DNA of 64,000 bases, from NCBI GenBank assembly GCA_964620675.1, contig CAZUJU010000006.1, forward strand, positions 25,739 to 89,738. The letters run 5' to 3'. The notes below the pieces were generated by a model, which saw nothing but the letters and a program-made list of their open reading frames with translations, did not search any database and had not been told where the DNA came from. A program made the position numbers and the translations under genes. Below, piece by piece: positions 9,057-17,784 of this stretch (position 1 is the first letter of the stretch; every line of letters begins with the position of its first letter). This stretch comes from CAYSFW01 sp964620675 (GTDB lineage Bacteria; Pseudomonadota; Gammaproteobacteria; UWMA-0217).

Positions 9057-9545
9057 ATGAACGCGCTCAAGCACTACGTCAAGAGTTTCATGCTCTACGA
9101 GTTGCTGCTCGGTCTGAAACTGACTGGGCGCTATCTCTTTGCGCGCAAGATCACGGTGCAGTATCCAGAGGAGAAAACGCCGATCTCGAATCGGTTCCGG
9201 GGGCTGCACGCCCTGCGCCGCTATCCGAATGGCGAGGAACGGTGTATCGCCTGCAAATTGTGCGAGGCGGTATGCCCGGCGCTGGCGATCACGATCGAGT
9301 CGGAGCAGCGCGACGACGGCACGCGTCGGACCACCCGTTACGACATTGATCTATTCAAGTGCATTTTCTGCGGGTTCTGTGAGGAGGCTTGTCCGGTCGA
9401 TTCGATCGTCGAGACCCGCATTTTTGAGTATCACTTTGAGAATCGCGGCGAGCAGATCATGACCAAGGACAAGCTGCTGGCGATCGGCGATCGTTTCGAG
9501 GCGCAGATCGCGGCGGATCGCGCCGCCGATGCGCCGTACCGTTAG
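9057..9545 (+). CDS. nuoI: NADH-quinone oxidoreductase subunit I
   Basis: The 162-residue protein has two ferredoxin-type [4Fe-4S] motifs: CIACKLCEAVCP and CIFCGFCEEACP. They hold clusters N6a and N6b, which carry electrons from NuoG to NuoB. The N-terminal amphipathic part lies along the membrane. A purine-rich ribosome site (GAGGAGGTGAGG) lies directly upstream of the ATG and is stronger than those of most neighbours. Confidence 0.97.
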   Translation: MNALKHYVKSFMLYELLLGLKLTGRYLFARKITVQYPEEKTPISNRFRGLHALRRYPNGEERCIACKLCEAVCPALAITIESEQRDDGTRRTTRYDIDLFKCIFCGFCEEACPVDSIVETRIFEYHFENRGEQIMTKDKLLAIGDRFEAQIAADRAADAPYR

Positions 9546-9564
9546 TGGGCGAGAGACTGAATCG

Positions 9565-10167
9565 ATGACCTTTCAAATGATCCTGTTTTATGCCTTTAGC
9601 GTCATCCTGGTAGGATCGGCGGTGCGCATGATCACGGTGCGCAACCCGGTGCATGCGGCGTTGTTTCTGGTGTTGGCGTTTGTGACCAGTGCGGCGCTGT
9701 GGTTGCTGATGGAGGCGGAGTTTCTCGCCATCCTGTTGGTTCTGGTCTACGTCGGCGCGGTGATGGTGCTGTTCCTGTTTGTGGTGATGATGCTGGATAT
9801 CAACATCACGCGGATGCGCGAGGGCTACGTCAAGAATGCACCGTTGGGGATTGCGGTGGCGCTGATCATGGTGGTGGAGATGGGGCTGGTACTAATGACC
9901 AAGGTGTTCGACGCGCCCGCGCCCACGCCGGCACCGGCGGATTACAGCAATACCGAGGCCATCGGCGAGGTTCTCTACACCGAATATCTCTATCCGTTTG
10001 AGATTGCCGCGGTAATTCTCCTCGTCGCGATCATTGCCGCGATCTCGTTGACCTTGCGCCGCCGACCGGAGACGAAATATCAGGATCCCGCCCAGCAGGT
10101 ACGGGTCCAGCGCGCGGATCGGGTCCGCCTGGTCAAGATGAAATCCGAACAACCTGGCGCGGAATAG
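9565..10167 (+). CDS. nuoJ: NADH-quinone oxidoreductase subunit J
   Basis: The 200-residue membrane protein has five predicted helices. It carries the NuoJ-typical ALFLVLAFVTSAALWLLM helix, and the AEFLAILLVLVYVGAVMVLFLFVVMML segment that contains the pi-bulge helix coupling quinone reduction to pumping. The C-terminal tail is polar and basic. I chose the ATG at 9565, 19 bases after nuoI, because the preceding in-frame residues are polar and unlike the family. Confidence 0.95.
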   Translation: MTFQMILFYAFSVILVGSAVRMITVRNPVHAALFLVLAFVTSAALWLLMEAEFLAILLVLVYVGAVMVLFLFVVMMLDINITRMREGYVKNAPLGIAVALIMVVEMGLVLMTKVFDAPAPTPAPADYSNTEAIGEVLYTEYLYPFEIAAVILLVAIIAAISLTLRRRPETKYQDPAQQVRVQRADRVRLVKMKSEQPGAE

Positions 10168-10195
10168 CGCGCGGAACCGAAACCAAGAGCCAGCC

Positions 10196-10501
10196 ATGAT
10201 TCCGCTTTCGCATTACCTTTTACTCGGCGCGGTGCTGTTTTCGCTCAGTGTGGCGGGGATATTTCTCAACCGCAAAAACATGATCATTCTGTTGATGTCG
10301 ATCGAGTTGATGTTGCTCGCGGTGAATATGAACTTCATCGCGTTTTCGCATTTCCTTGGGGATATCAATGGCCAGATCTTTGTGTTTTTCATCCTGACGG
10401 TAGCCGCCGCGGAGTCGGCGATCGGTTTGGCGATTATGGTGGTGCTGTTCCGCAATCGCCAGACGATCAATGTTCAGGATCTCGATGAGATGAAGGGGTA
10501 G
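10196..10501 (+). CDS. nuoK: NADH-quinone oxidoreductase subunit K
   Basis: The 101-residue protein has three helices (MrpC-like). Its two conserved membrane glutamates are in IELMLLAVN and AAAESAIGLAI and lie on the proton path. The start context LSHYLLLGAVLFSLSVAGIF is typical of the family. It lies between nuoJ and nuoL, 28 bases after nuoJ and eight bases before nuoL. Confidence 0.97.
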   Translation: MIPLSHYLLLGAVLFSLSVAGIFLNRKNMIILLMSIELMLLAVNMNFIAFSHFLGDINGQIFVFFILTVAAAESAIGLAIMVVLFRNRQTINVQDLDEMKG

Positions 10502-10509
10502 CCGCGATC

Positions 10510-12465
10510 ATGGAACAACTGTACCTCGCCATCCCGCTCGCCTCGCTGTTTGGCGCCCTTGTCGCGGGATTGTTCGGCAAGATGATCGGGCGTACCGGCG
10601 CCCATACCGTGACCATTCTTGGTGTAGCGATTTCTTTCGTGCTGTCGGTCATCGCCTTCAAGCATATCGTGATGGATGGTGGCGAGACCTTTAACGGAAC
10701 GGTTTACACCTGGGCCGTTACCGGTGGACTGAACCTCGAGGTTGGGTTTCTGATCGACCGGCTCTCGGTGTTGATGATGGTCGTGGTGACTTTTGTGTCG
10801 CTGATGGTGCATATCTACACCATCGGCTACATGCATGACGATCCGGGTTACCAGCGTTTTTTTGCATACATTTCGCTGTTCACCTTCGCCATGCTGATGC
10901 TGGTGATGAGCAACAACTTCCTGCAGTTGTTCTTCGGCTGGGAGGCCGTCGGTGTGGTGTCCTACCTGTTGATCGGCTTCTGGTATAACCGGCCAACAGC
11001 GATTTATGCCAACCTCAAGGCCTTTCTGGTCAACCGGGTGGGCGATTTCGGCTTCCTGCTCGGCATCGCAGCTGTGTTGATGTATACCGGCAGCCTCGAT
11101 TACGCTGAGGTTTTCGCTCGGGCCTCCGCACTGGAGGGGCAAACGATCCAGATCTTCGGCGACCAGATGTGGTCGGTGTTGACCGTGATCTGCATTCTGT
11201 TGTTCATAGGCGCGATGGGTAAGTCGGCGCAAATGCCGCTGCACGTCTGGTTGCCTGACTCGATGGAAGGTCCGACGCCGATTTCGGCACTGATCCATGC
11301 CGCGACGATGGTCACCGCAGGGATTTTCATGGTCGCAAGGATGTCGCCGCTGTTTGAGCTTTCTGAGACTGCGCTGTCGTTTGTTCTGATCATCGGTGCA
11401 CTGACCGCGTTTTTGATGGGGTTGGTCGGCATCGTGCAAAACGACATCAAACGTGTGGTCGCGTACTCGACACTCTCACAACTTGGCTACATGACGGTTG
11501 CGCTCGGCGTTTCGGCCTACTCGGCCGGGATCTTCCATTTGATGACCCACGCGTTTTTCAAGGCCCTGCTGTTTCTCGGTGCCGGTTCGGTCATCATCGC
11601 GATGCATCACGAGCAGGATATCCGCAAAATGGGGGGCTTGCGCAAGTACATGCCCATCACGTACTGGACTGCTTTAATTGGATCTTTGGCGCTGATCGGG
11701 TTTCCGGGGTTTTCGGGTTTCTTCTCCAAGGACGCAATCATCGAGGCGGTGCATCATTCGCAGTTGCCGGGTGCCGGTTTTGCCTACTGGCTGGTATTGA
11801 TTGGGGTGTTCGTCACCGCATTCTACTCGTTCCGGATGTTTTTCCTGGTTTTCCACGGCGAGGAGCGAATGGATCATCACACCAAAGAGCACTTACACGA
11901 GTCACCATGGGTGATCACCGTGCCGCTGATCGCGCTCGCGATTCCGTCGGTCATCGCCGGTTACCTGCTCGATCCGGTGGTGGTGGGCGACTACTTCCAG
12001 GGCGCGATTCAAGTCCTGCCGCAACACGACTCGTTGCGGGTAATCGCCGAGCATTATCACGGACCGCTGGGCTTCATATTGCATGGCATGATGGCGCCGC
12101 CGTTCTGGCTTGCGATGGCGGGTCTGGCGTTGGCGTGGTGGATCTATTTGCGTCATCCGGCGCTTGCCGGGCAGCTTCAGCAGCGGTTCCGGCTCCCGTA
12201 CGCGATCCTCACCAAGAAGTATGGCTTTGATGAGTTCAACGAGAAGATCTTCGCGCGGGGCTCACTCGGTTTGGGCCACACGCTTTCCGACGTCGGCGAT
12301 CGTGTCGTGATTGATGGATTAATGGTCAACGGTACGGCCCGGATCATCGGCTGGTTCTCCGGAGTGATTCGGCAGGTGCAGACCGGTTATCTCTACCACT
12401 ACTCGTTCGCCATGATCCTCGGTTTGATCGCTCTGCTTGGCTGGTTCGTCTTGCGCGCCGCCTGA
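10510..12465 (+). CDS. nuoL: NADH-quinone oxidoreductase subunit L
   Basis: The 651-residue antiporter-like subunit sits at the far end of the membrane arm. The key motifs are present: FFGWEAVGVVSYLLIGFW (membrane glutamate), MGKSAQMPLHVWLPDSMEGPTP (lysine and the family signature), and SALIHAATMVTAG. The last roughly 120 residues form the lateral helix and final transmembrane anchor. The length is slightly more than the usual 610-620. The ATG at 10510 follows nuoK by eight bases. Confidence 0.96.
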   Translation: MEQLYLAIPLASLFGALVAGLFGKMIGRTGAHTVTILGVAISFVLSVIAFKHIVMDGGETFNGTVYTWAVTGGLNLEVGFLIDRLSVLMMVVVTFVSLMVHIYTIGYMHDDPGYQRFFAYISLFTFAMLMLVMSNNFLQLFFGWEAVGVVSYLLIGFWYNRPTAIYANLKAFLVNRVGDFGFLLGIAAVLMYTGSLDYAEVFARASALEGQTIQIFGDQMWSVLTVICILLFIGAMGKSAQMPLHVWLPDSMEGPTPISALIHAATMVTAGIFMVARMSPLFELSETALSFVLIIGALTAFLMGLVGIVQNDIKRVVAYSTLSQLGYMTVALGVSAYSAGIFHLMTHAFFKALLFLGAGSVIIAMHHEQDIRKMGGLRKYMPITYWTALIGSLALIGFPGFSGFFSKDAIIEAVHHSQLPGAGFAYWLVLIGVFVTAFYSFRMFFLVFHGEERMDHHTKEHLHESPWVITVPLIALAIPSVIAGYLLDPVVVGDYFQGAIQVLPQHDSLRVIAEHYHGPLGFILHGMMAPPFWLAMAGLALAWWIYLRHPALAGQLQQRFRLPYAILTKKYGFDEFNEKIFARGSLGLGHTLSDVGDRVVIDGLMVNGTARIIGWFSGVIRQVQTGYLYHYSFAMILGLIALLGWFVLRAA

Positions 12466-12509
12466 GCGCCGCGGGTGGTGTTATGAATTTCGCGCAAAGG
12501 TAGGTTCGG

Positions 12510-14024
12510 ATGTTCGCAGATTGGCCTCTATTGACCCTGTTAATCTGGGTGCCGATTATCGGTGGTTTTCTCGTGCTAGCGGCGGGAGAGCGCTCGGCGG
12601 AGGGGGTCAAGCGGCTCGCACTGTTGATCTCGGCGGCCACCTTCGCGCTGAGTATCCCCCTATATACCGGGTTTGATCCGGGGCTGGCGACGATGCAGTT
12701 CGAGGAGTCGAACGCCTGGATTCCCGCGTTCAATATCAACTACCACCTCGGCGTCGATGGTATCTCGATGCCGTTGATTCTGCTGACGACGTTTACTACG
12801 GTGTTGGTGATCATCGCGGGCTGGGAGGTCATTCAGTTCAAGATCTCCCAGTACATGGCCGCGTTTTTGATCCTCGAAGGCCTGATGATTGGCGTATTCT
12901 CCGCGCTCGATGCAGTCCTGTTCTATGTCTTTTTCGAGGCGCAGCTGATTCCGATGTTCGTCATCATCGGTATTTGGGGCGGACCGCGGCGGGTGTATGC
13001 AACCCTCAAGTTCTTCCTCTATACGTTTTTCGGTTCAGTGTTCATGCTGATCTCGTTGATCTACCTCTACAGCGAATCCGGTACGTTCGCGATTCTTGAG
13101 TTGCATGACTTCAAGATCGACCTGACCGCGCAGATTTTGATCTTCCTGAGTTTCCTGATTGCGTTCGCGGTCAAAGTGCCGATGTGGCCGGTTCACACGT
13201 GGTTACCCGATGCTCACGTCGAAGCACCGACCGGCGGGTCGGTGGTGCTGGCGGCGATCATGCTCAAGATCGGTGGTTACGGGTTTCTGCGGTTCAGCCT
13301 CCCAATCACGCCCGACGCGAGCGCGCAACTGGACTGGTTGATGATTCTGCTGTCACTGATTGCGGTCGTATACATCGGTTACGTGGCGTTGGTTCAGGCG
13401 GATATGAAGAAGCTGATCGCCTACTCGTCGATCTCGCATATGGGATTTGTCACGCTGGGGTTTTTCGTGATGTTTGCGATCTATGACAATACCCAGGATA
13501 CCTCTGGTGCGGTCATGGGCATCGAAGGCGGCATCGTACAAATGATCTCGCACGGATTCATTTCCGGCGCGATGTTCCTCTGCGTTGGCGTGCTCTATGA
13601 CCGCCTGCACAGCCGAATGATCAAGGATTATGGTGGAGTCGCGAATACCATGCCGGTGTTTGCGACGTTCATGGTGCTGTTCGCGATGGCCAATGCCGGA
13701 TTGCCGGGCACCTCGGGATTCGTGGGCGAATTTTTGGTGATCCTGGCGAGTTTTCAGGCCAGTTTCTGGATCGCATTCGCTGCGGCGTTGACGCTGATCC
13801 TCGGCGCGGCCTACACCTTGTGGATGGTCAAGCGGGTGATTTTCGGCGCGGTCGCCAACGATGGGGTTGCCAGCCTGAAAGATGTTAACAACCGCGAGTT
13901 CATAATCCTCTCGCTACTTGCGTTGGCGGTCTTGCTATTCGGATTGTGGCCGGCGCCGTTGCTCGATGTGATGCACGCGAGCGTTGAAAATCTGGTACGC
14001 CACGCGCTGATTTCGAAACTCTAG
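12510..14024 (+). CDS. nuoM: NADH-quinone oxidoreductase subunit M
   Basis: The 504-residue antiporter-like subunit has about 14 helices. Its proton-channel motifs include FEAQLIPMFVIIGIWGG, with the membrane glutamate in VFFEAQ, then VPMWPVHTWLPDAHVEAPTGGSV and YSSISHMGFVTLG. It lies 44 bases after nuoL and precedes nuoN. Confidence 0.96.
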   Translation: MFADWPLLTLLIWVPIIGGFLVLAAGERSAEGVKRLALLISAATFALSIPLYTGFDPGLATMQFEESNAWIPAFNINYHLGVDGISMPLILLTTFTTVLVIIAGWEVIQFKISQYMAAFLILEGLMIGVFSALDAVLFYVFFEAQLIPMFVIIGIWGGPRRVYATLKFFLYTFFGSVFMLISLIYLYSESGTFAILELHDFKIDLTAQILIFLSFLIAFAVKVPMWPVHTWLPDAHVEAPTGGSVVLAAIMLKIGGYGFLRFSLPITPDASAQLDWLMILLSLIAVVYIGYVALVQADMKKLIAYSSISHMGFVTLGFFVMFAIYDNTQDTSGAVMGIEGGIVQMISHGFISGAMFLCVGVLYDRLHSRMIKDYGGVANTMPVFATFMVLFAMANAGLPGTSGFVGEFLVILASFQASFWIAFAAALTLILGAAYTLWMVKRVIFGAVANDGVASLKDVNNREFIILSLLALAVLLFGLWPAPLLDVMHASVENLVRHALISKL

Positions 14025-14052
14025 TTCACCCTGGCTACGGAAGATCCTGCTC

Positions 14053-15480
14053 ATGCCGAATATCTCCACCATCCTGCCCGAAGTCTACATGCTCACGATG
14101 GCGTGTGTGGTGCTGGTGGTCGACCTGTTCCTTGGTCCGCGGCAGAAAGGTGTCAACTACCTTCTAACGCTGGTAACACTGATCGGGGCGATCGCCGTGA
14201 CGATGCTGACGCGTGACAACAGTGTGGTACTGGCGTTCGGCGACAGTTTTATTCGCGATCCCATGGCGGATATTCTGAAGCTCTTTATCTTTGCGATCAT
14301 GGTGGCGGTGATGATGTATTCGCGCCGTTATATCAAGGATCGCGATATGTTCCATGGCGAGTTTTTCGTGCTCGCGCTGTTCGCGGTGCTCGGGATGCAG
14401 ATCATGATCTCGGCCTACAGCTTCCTGACCCTTTATCTCGGACTTGAATTGCTCTCGTTGTCGCTCTACGCGCTGGTGGCGTTCCAGCGTGACACCAGCC
14501 GCGCTTCCGAGGCCGCGATGAAATATTTCATCCTGGGTGCGATTGCGTCCGGGATGTTGCTGTACGGAATCTCGATTCTCTACGGTCTAACCGGCAGTCT
14601 GAGCTTTATCGACGTTCACAATCAACTCGTGCGAATGCAGGGCCAGACCGATATCAGCATGATATTCGGGCTGGTATTCGTTCTGGTGGGCATCGCGTTC
14701 AAGTTCGGCGCCGTGCCATTCCACATGTGGGTGCCCGATGTCTATCACGGTGCGCCGACGGCGGTCACCATGATCATCAGCTCGGCGTCGAAGATCGCAG
14801 CGTTTGCGATGATCATGCGGCTGTTGGTCGAGGCTTTGGGCAGTCTGCACGCAAGCTGGCAGGATATTCTCGTACTGCTTGCGGTGCTTTCGATCGGGGC
14901 AGGCAACCTGATCGCAATCGCCCAGAGCAATATCAAGCGTATGTTGGCCTATTCAACGATTGCGCATGTCGGCTTTATTCTGCTTGGCGTCATGACGGGC
15001 ACCCGTGAGGGCTACGTCGCGTCCATGTTCTACACTTTGACTTATGCGCTGATGTCGCTCGGCGCCTTCGGCGTCATCGCGATGCTCAGTCATCGAGATT
15101 TCGAGGCCGAGAATCTTGAGGATTTCAAGGGACTCAATGAGCGCAACCCCTGGCTTGCATTCGTGACGATGCTGGTAATGTTTGCGATGGCTGGCGTACC
15201 CCCGTTGGTCGGGTTCTACGCCAAATTGAACATCCTTCAGGCGGTGGTGCAACACGGGTACGTCTGGCTTGCTGTGTACGCGGTACTGCTGTCGGTCGTG
15301 GGCGCGTTCTACTATCTGCGGATAGTCAAGATGATGTACTTCGACAAGCCGACAGTCGATTACGCGCCGGGCAGTAGCCTCGATTTCAATATCGCGCTTT
15401 CGGTGAACGGGCTGCTGATGCTCGCGCTGGGCATCTTCCCCAGCGCACTGCTCTCCCTGTGCATCTTTGCTATAAGATAA
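14053..15480 (+). CDS. nuoN: NADH-quinone oxidoreductase subunit N
   Basis: The 475-residue third antiporter-like subunit closes the operon. Typical segments are LGLELLSLSLYALVAF (membrane glutamate), FKFGAVPFHMWVPDVYHGAPT, and YSTIAHVGFILLG. The gene follows nuoM by 28 bases. No clear terminator is visible immediately after its TAA. About 57 bases downstream is a separate promoter for the initiator tRNA. Confidence 0.96.
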   Translation: MPNISTILPEVYMLTMACVVLVVDLFLGPRQKGVNYLLTLVTLIGAIAVTMLTRDNSVVLAFGDSFIRDPMADILKLFIFAIMVAVMMYSRRYIKDRDMFHGEFFVLALFAVLGMQIMISAYSFLTLYLGLELLSLSLYALVAFQRDTSRASEAAMKYFILGAIASGMLLYGISILYGLTGSLSFIDVHNQLVRMQGQTDISMIFGLVFVLVGIAFKFGAVPFHMWVPDVYHGAPTAVTMIISSASKIAAFAMIMRLLVEALGSLHASWQDILVLLAVLSIGAGNLIAIAQSNIKRMLAYSTIAHVGFILLGVMTGTREGYVASMFYTLTYALMSLGAFGVIAMLSHRDFEAENLEDFKGLNERNPWLAFVTMLVMFAMAGVPPLVGFYAKLNILQAVVQHGYVWLAVYAVLLSVVGAFYYLRIVKMMYFDKPTVDYAPGSSLDFNIALSVNGLLMLALGIFPSALLSLCIFAIR

Positions 15481-15536
15481 AACCAATTAATAACAATGCG
15501 TTATCGATAAAACCGCCTTAACGTCGTAGTCACTAC

Positions 15537-15565
15537 TTGAAATCCGTGAGCGCTACGTCTATGAT
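15537..15565 (+). promoter_or_regulatory. Sigma-70 promoter of the initiator tRNA
   Basis: TTGAAA (15537-15542) and TATGAT (15560-15565) are separated by exactly 17 bases and sit 12 bases before the mature tRNA 5' end. Both hexamers match the consensus at five of six positions. Position and quality make this the likely tRNA-Met promoter, and perhaps a promoter for the downstream rimP-nusA-infB operon. Confidence 0.75.
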
Positions 15566-15577
15566 CCGTTCCCTCGT

Positions 15578-15654
15578 TGCGGGGTGGAGCAGTCTGGCAG
15601 CTCGTCGGGCTCATAACCCGAAGGTCGCAGGTTCAAATCCTGCCCCCGCTACCA
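15578..15654 (+). tRNA. Initiator tRNA-fMet (anticodon CAT)
   Basis: The 77-base gene has an encoded CCA. Anticodon loop CTCATAA is closed by a stem ending in three G-C pairs (CGGG/CCCG), the hallmark of bacterial initiator tRNA. The acceptor GCGGGG pairs with CCCCGC. Position 1:72 is unpaired, as required for formylation, but as T·T instead of the usual C·A. It lies upstream of rimP-nusA-infB as metY does in E. coli. Confidence 0.95.
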
Positions 15655-15662
15655 AATGAGCG

Positions 15663-15680
15663 GCCCCGTCAGGGGCTTTT
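15663..15680 (+). terminator. Intrinsic terminator after tRNA-fMet
   Basis: GCCCC, loop GTCA, GGGGC, then TTTT begins nine bases after the tRNA CCA. The five-pair GC stem with a short T-run probably ends part of the tRNA transcription. Confidence 0.6.
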
Positions 15681-15713
15681 CATTATATCCAAGCAAGGTG
15701 CTTGTATAACAAC

Positions 15714-15737
15714 AAAGGGCCGAAGGCCCTTTTTTTA
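15714..15737 (+). terminator. Second hairpin terminator, directly upstream of rimP
   Basis: AAAGGGCC, loop GAA, GGCCCTTT forms a perfect eight-pair stem running into seven Ts. It ends only about ten bases before the rimP ATG. In E. coli terminators between metY and rimP allow partial read-through into the nusA operon, and the same role is likely here. No Shine-Dalgarno sequence fits between the T-run and the start codon. Confidence 0.7.
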
Positions 15738-15746
15738 TTTCTGCGA

Positions 15747-16235
15747 ATGTCGGAAATCACACAGGAAGCGCTGAGAAAGATCATTGAACCCGTTGCCGAA
15801 GGGCTCGGATGTTTGTTGTGGGGTATCGAATTTCGTACCTACGACAAAAACGCCTTGCTGCGGGTATATATTGATAAACTTGAAGGGGTGACGCTCGACG
15901 ACTGTTCGGACGTCAGTCACCAGCTCAGTGCCGTGCTCGATGTGGAAGATCCGATCGGTGTGCCCTATACCCTAGAGGTGTCATCGCCGGGCGTCGAGCG
16001 ACCGTTATTCGGTTACCCACATTACCAGCGGTACCTGGGGCAGCGAGTTAAACTTCGCCTGATGAGGCCGGTTGATTCGCGGCGCAATTTCGAAGGCGTT
16101 TTGGAGTTCGCCGATCCCATGCGAGTGAGATTGCGGCTTGAGAACGATGTGGTCGCAGAAATTCCGCTCGACGCGATTGCGCGCGGGCAACTCAAGGTAG
16201 ATTTTGAGCAGTACGCCAAAGAGCAGAAACGATGA
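15747..16235 (+). CDS. rimP: Ribosome maturation factor RimP
   Basis: The 162-residue cytoplasmic protein helps assemble the 30S subunit. The family motifs VYIDKLEGVTLDDCSDVSHQLSAVLDVEDPI and YTLEVSSPGVERPL are clear. The C-terminal SH3-like domain starts near residue 90. I chose the ATG at 15747 because upstream in-frame codons run through the terminator hairpin. There is no recognisable ribosome site, so translation may be weak or coupled in an unusual way. It overlaps nusA by four bases. Confidence 0.93.
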   Translation: MSEITQEALRKIIEPVAEGLGCLLWGIEFRTYDKNALLRVYIDKLEGVTLDDCSDVSHQLSAVLDVEDPIGVPYTLEVSSPGVERPLFGYPHYQRYLGQRVKLRLMRPVDSRRNFEGVLEFADPMRVRLRLENDVVAEIPLDAIARGQLKVDFEQYAKEQKR

Positions 16236-17758
16236 GCAAAGGAAAAGAAATACTGCAGGTGGTTGAAGCGGTCTCGAACGAGAAGAGCGTCCACGAGGAC
16301 GTGATTTTTGAGGCGCTGGAAGCCGCCCTCGCTTCGGCGACGCGCAAGAAGTATGACGACGATTTGGACGTGCGCGTCGCGATCGATCGCAAAACCGGTG
16401 ATTACGAGACCTTCCGACGCTGGGTCGTGGTCGACGACGAGGACCCCGAGTTCGAATCGCCGAAGCGGCAGATCCTTTACAGCTATGCGATTCTCAAGCA
16501 ACCCGAAATCACGGTCGGCGAGTATGTCGAGGAGTCGATTGAGTCGGCCGATTTCTCCGGTCGCATCGCCGCGCAAACGGCCAAGCAGGTTATCGTGCAG
16601 AAGGTGCGCGAAGCTGAACGGCAGCAGATCGTTGATGCGTTCCGTGGGCGAGTCGGCACCCTCATCATGGGGACCGTCAAACGCAGTGATCGCAAAGGAG
16701 TATTTCTGGATCTCGGTGACAATGTCGAGGTCTTGGTCCCGCGCGAGCAAATGATTGCGCGGGAGAATGTCCGTAACGGCGACCGCTTGCGCGCCTATCT
16801 GACGGAAGTCAGTCCGGACAACAAAGGTCCGCTGTTGCGCGCGAGCCGTACCCATCCCGGATTCCTCATCGAGTTGTTCAAACTCGAGGTGCCCGAGGTC
16901 GGGCAGGGCATGATCGAAATCCTCGGCGCGGCGCGCGATCCGGGCCTGCGCGCCAAGATTGCGGTGCGTTCCTACGATTCGCGGCTGGATCCGGTCGGTG
17001 CGTGTGTGGGAATGCGGGGTTCGCGCGTCATGGCCGTCTCGAATGAGCTCGCGGGCGAGCGTGTCGATATCATCCTGTGGGACGAGAACCCAGCGCAGTA
17101 TGTCATCAACGCGATGTCTCCCGCCGAAGTGTCCTCGATCGTCATCGACGAAGACAAGCACTCAATGGATATCGCGGTTCACGAGGAAAAGCTCTCGCAG
17201 GCGATCGGTCGTAATGGGCAGAACGTGCGTTTGGCGAGTCAGTTGACCGGCTGGGAACTCAATGTGATGACCCTCGAAGAGGCGACCTCCAAGAGCGAAA
17301 ACGAGGCGCGCGAGTTCATTCAGGCGTTCCAGGTGCAGCTTGATGTCGACGAGGAGGTCGCGTCGATTCTGGTGCAGGAGGGCTTTACCAGCGTCGAGGA
17401 AATCGCCTACGTGCCGGAGCGCGAGCTGATGGAAATCGACGTGTTCGACGAGGAAATGGTCCAAGAGTTGCGCAGTCGAGCGCGCGACGCGCTGCTGACG
17501 CGCGCGATCGCGAGCGAAGAGCGGCTGGAGGGCGGCGAGCCGGCCGAGGACTTGTTGGCCCTGGATGGCATAGATGACGAAATCGCCCACAGACTCGCGG
17601 CAAAGGGCATATGTACCCGTGATGACCTTGCGGAGCAGTCGGTAGAAGAATTGGTTAATGATGTTTTGCCTGGATTGGACGAAGAAACCGCCGCGACTCT
17701 GATCATGAAGGCGCGCGAGCACTGGTTCACCGACGGTGAGCAGGCAGTTCAGTCATAA
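16232..17758 (+). CDS. nusA: Transcription termination/antitermination factor NusA
   Basis: The 508-residue protein follows the NusA order. An N-terminal RNA-polymerase-binding domain comes first, then an S1 domain (about 135-200, GTVKRSDRKGVFLDLGDN). Two KH domains follow (about 205-345, with CVGMRGSRVMAVSNEL and AIGRNGQNVRLAS), then two acidic helix-hairpin-helix repeats at the C-terminus. It modulates pausing, termination and antitermination, and in enterobacteria represses its own operon. It overlaps rimP by four bases and precedes infB by 26. Confidence 0.97.
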   Translation: MSKGKEILQVVEAVSNEKSVHEDVIFEALEAALASATRKKYDDDLDVRVAIDRKTGDYETFRRWVVVDDEDPEFESPKRQILYSYAILKQPEITVGEYVEESIESADFSGRIAAQTAKQVIVQKVREAERQQIVDAFRGRVGTLIMGTVKRSDRKGVFLDLGDNVEVLVPREQMIARENVRNGDRLRAYLTEVSPDNKGPLLRASRTHPGFLIELFKLEVPEVGQGMIEILGAARDPGLRAKIAVRSYDSRLDPVGACVGMRGSRVMAVSNELAGERVDIILWDENPAQYVINAMSPAEVSSIVIDEDKHSMDIAVHEEKLSQAIGRNGQNVRLASQLTGWELNVMTLEEATSKSENEAREFIQAFQVQLDVDEEVASILVQEGFTSVEEIAYVPERELMEIDVFDEEMVQELRSRARDALLTRAIASEERLEGGEPAEDLLALDGIDDEIAHRLAAKGICTRDDLAEQSVEELVNDVLPGLDEETAATLIMKAREHWFTDGEQAVQS

Positions 17759-17784
17759 CAGTCAAATTTCCGGGAGATAGCGCA

